From: Paenibacillus sp. SYP-B3998
GTDB taxonomy: Bacteria > Bacillota > Bacilli > Paenibacillales > NBRC-103111
Assembly (NCBI RefSeq): GCF_010820665.1
Contig: NZ_JAAIKC010000001.1
Span: 620,001-684,000 of the forward strand
DNA: 64,000 nucleotides
Direction: 5' to 3'
Shown here: piece by piece, positions 62,390 through 64,000 of the stretch
How the letters are laid out: each line of letters begins with the position of its first letter
Numbering within the stretch: position 1 is the first letter of the stretch
Made by a program: the position numbers and the translations under genes
Notes under the pieces: model-generated
What the model saw: only the letters and a program-made list of their open reading frames with translations
The model's database searches: none
Told to the model about the DNA's origin: nothing

Positions 62390-63433
62390 ATGAAAAAAGC
62401 ACTATTTTCAATTTTTGCCGTTACTTTGTTAGTGACGGGTTGCGGTACAGCCAAAACAGAAACGGCTTCACCTGCAGCTACCAAAGCTGCTGAAGCAACT
62501 AAGGCGCCAGAAACGAAATCCGCTAAAAAAATCATCCTCATTACGCCAGAAAAAATCGGCGTGAACCCTTTCTTCGCTCAAGAGGATGAAGGCGTGAAAA
62601 AAGCTGGGAAAGAATTCGGCGTAGATGTGAAAACGGTAGAATCCACAGATGCAAGCGCAATTGAGCAAAACTTGCGCGCCGCTGTTGCTGATAACTACGA
62701 TTTGATTATTACGAGCTCCTTCGAATCTGAGGATGCTTTGAAAAAAGTAGCTGCTGAGAATCCGAAGAAAGCTTTTGCTATTATTGATACGGTCGTGGAT
62801 TTGCCAAATGTGAGAAGCGTTGTTTTCCGTGAGCAAGAAGCTTCCTATTTGCTTGGCGCTGCTGCTGGTCTAGCAACTAAGAAAAACGTCGTTGGTATGG
62901 TTGCAGCTGTAGATATCCCGTTAATTAAGAAATATACTTTGGGCTTCCAAGAAGGTTTGAAAGCAACGAACCCGAACGCAAAATTCATCGTGAACTATGT
63001 AGGGAGCTTCACAGATCCGGCTAAAGCAAAAGAGCTTGCTTTAACGCAGTTCTCCCAAGGAGCGGACTTTATTGCCGGCGCATCGGCAGTTGGCGATCTT
63101 GGCGTGTTCGAAGCGGCAAAAGAAAAAGGCTTTTATACGTCCGGACAAGATATTGATCGTACAGTAACGGATCCTGAGCACATCGTGCTTTCCCAATTAA
63201 AAGGAACGGACAGCGTGGCTTACCAGACGGTAAAAGATTTCGTGAATGGCACGTTTAAGTTCGGCGCTGTCGATTACGGCTTGAAAGAAGACGGCGTAGG
63301 TCTTACGTTCGTAACAAAAGAAAGTAAATCCCAATTGAGTCCGTTTGTTGGACCAGAAGTTGTAAATAAAGTGAAAGCTATCCGCGATGATATCGTTGCC
63401 GGTAAAGTAACCGTAACGAATCCTCTGAAATAG
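62390..63433 (+). CDS. BMP family ABC transporter substrate-binding lipoprotein
   Basis: 347 residues with lipobox LVTGC (Cys ~19) and the Bmp/PnrA fold: KKIILITPEKIGVNPFFAQEDEGVKKAGKEFGVDVKTVES, AVADNYDLIITSSFESEDALKKVAAENPKKAFAIID, VFREQEASYLLGAAAGLATKKNVVGMVAAVDIPL. Members bind nucleosides or, in some, simple sugars. It feeds the partial ATPase gene downstream. AAAAGGGGAG precedes the ATG. Confidence 0.88.
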   Translation: MKKALFSIFAVTLLVTGCGTAKTETASPAATKAAEATKAPETKSAKKIILITPEKIGVNPFFAQEDEGVKKAGKEFGVDVKTVESTDASAIEQNLRAAVADNYDLIITSSFESEDALKKVAAENPKKAFAIIDTVVDLPNVRSVVFREQEASYLLGAAAGLATKKNVVGMVAAVDIPLIKKYTLGFQEGLKATNPNAKFIVNYVGSFTDPAKAKELALTQFSQGADFIAGASAVGDLGVFEAAKEKGFYTSGQDIDRTVTDPEHIVLSQLKGTDSVAYQTVKDFVNGTFKFGAVDYGLKEDGVGLTFVTKESKSQLSPFVGPEVVNKVKAIRDDIVAGKVTVTNPLK

Positions 63434-63460
63434 GAAGTTCAACAATCGCATAATGAACCC

Positions 63461-63492
63461 GGAAACTGTTTACGGAGACGTAGGCAGTTTCC
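63461..63492 (+). other. Stem-loop between binding-protein and ATPase genes
   Basis: GGAAACTG and CAGTTTCC are exact 8-bp inverted copies around 16 bases, with no T-tract. Same position as the hairpin after the other binding-protein gene, so probably a 3' stabiliser. Confidence 0.45.
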
Positions 63493-63523
63493 TCATGTCT
63501 AGGTAGAGGAGTGCGAAACGGTT

Positions 63524-64000
63524 ATGCTGCTTCAAATGAGCCAAATTACAAAAAGTTATGGGAGCTTAACGGCCAACTCGAATGTAGACTTTTCTTTGCG
63601 TGAAGGCGAGATTCATGCGTTAGTCGGGGAGAATGGGGCAGGCAAAACGACCCTAATGCGTATCCTTTACGGGATGGAACAGCCAACAGCAGGCAGCATC
63701 CATTTGCGCGGAAAAGAAGCTGTATTTGCGAATCCAACGGACGCCATTCGCTGTGGGATCGGGATGGTACATCAACATTTCATGTTGTTTCCGTCTTTTA
63801 CCGTGGCCGAGAATATCGTGATCGGTAACGAGCCGAAGGCTGGCGTGAAGTTTGACCGTAAGCAAGCGGCGATCCAGGTCGAGGAGTTGTGCGCTAAGTA
63901 TCGACTTCCTATCGATCCGCTTAAGAAAGTCGCTGATTGTCCGCTAGGACTACAGCAGCGCGTAGAAATTCTGAAGGTGCTTTATCAGGGCGCAGATATC
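63524..64000 (+). CDS. ABC transporter ATP-binding protein for nucleosides/simple sugars (partial)
   Basis: The frame runs 159 codons to the window edge with no stop. Walker A is GENGAGKTTLMRILYG; the Q-loop region is GIGMVHQHFMLFPSFTVAENIVIG, and the C-terminal part seen ends in LGLQQRVEILKVLYQGADI, the start of the signature region. YufO/NupO-type ATPases of this size carry two nucleotide-binding domains, so most of the protein lies outside. AGGAGTG lies 12 bases before the ATG. Confidence 0.88.
   Translation, partial: MLLQMSQITKSYGSLTANSNVDFSLREGEIHALVGENGAGKTTLMRILYGMEQPTAGSIHLRGKEAVFANPTDAIRCGIGMVHQHFMLFPSFTVAENIVIGNEPKAGVKFDRKQAAIQVEELCAKYRLPIDPLKKVADCPLGLQQRVEILKVLYQGADI

Overview
The window looks like chromosomal DNA of a Paenibacillus-type spore former (Bacillota, Paenibacillaceae). 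The support is a YheC/YheD spore-coat-associated ATP-grasp gene, strong AAGGAGG ribosome binding sites, SLH-type cell-wall modules, a YesM/YesN two-component pair, a ROK regulator, a LacI regulator, and three carbohydrate ABC importers plus one BMP-type importer. I see no rRNA, tRNA, CRISPR array, insertion sequence or phage. The species is an inference.

Layout. 1-10.6 kb: mixed housekeeping and signalling genes: partial YheC/D, lactonase, DUF975 membrane protein, SLH-tailed serine hydrolase lipoprotein, a Sensor-domain membrane protein, a single-ORF histidine kinase/response regulator fusion, a transglutaminase-like protein, a quinone-reductase-like protein and an orphan ParB. 10.6-16.2 kb: amidase, an unknown membrane protein, and a MocR regulator divergent from an Asp/Glu racemase-like gene. 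16.4-31.4 kb: a long same-strand catabolic region: an (alpha/alpha)6 glycosidase, an SDR dehydrogenase and a diverged pair of glycine-decarboxylase-like PLP subunits; then YesM/YesN, a sugar ABC importer and a GH2 beta-galactosidase. 31.5-35.4 kb: a small membrane protein, two secreted wall or peptide hydrolases sharing a C-terminal repeat module, and a ComFB-like protein.

35.4-42.8 kb (minus strand): five tightly packed genes in the same order as the B. subtilis ydaJKLMN exopolysaccharide operon: GH8-like, degenerate GGDEF c-di-GMP receptor, DUF2334, GT2 synthase and BcsB-like. The GGDEF protein has lost its catalytic motif but keeps an RxxD I-site. 43-51.4 kb: a UPF0303/HbpS-like protein, an aldo/keto reductase, a secreted discoidin-GH18-type protein, a divergent ROK repressor with repeated putative operators, and an LplB/LplC/LplA-type importer preceded by a 21-codon ORF. 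51.6-57.3 kb: LacI regulator, sugar ABC importer and Gfo/Idh/MocA oxidoreductase. 57.3-60.3 kb: an XRE-cupin regulator divergent from tdh-kbl (threonine to glycine plus acetyl-CoA). 60.3-64 kb: an SLH-like secreted protein, a GNAT, and the start of a BMP-type nucleoside/sugar importer cut off by the window end.

The most unusual items are the diverged GcvPA/GcvPB-like pair in a sugar locus without gcvT or gcvH, the c-di-GMP exopolysaccharide operon facing a ComFB gene, the kinase/regulator fusion, the shared module of the two hydrolases, and several cis-elements (ROK operators, orphan Shine-Dalgarno sequences, post-lipoprotein stem-loops). Several start codons differ from the longest ORF because a ribosome binding site points to an internal start.
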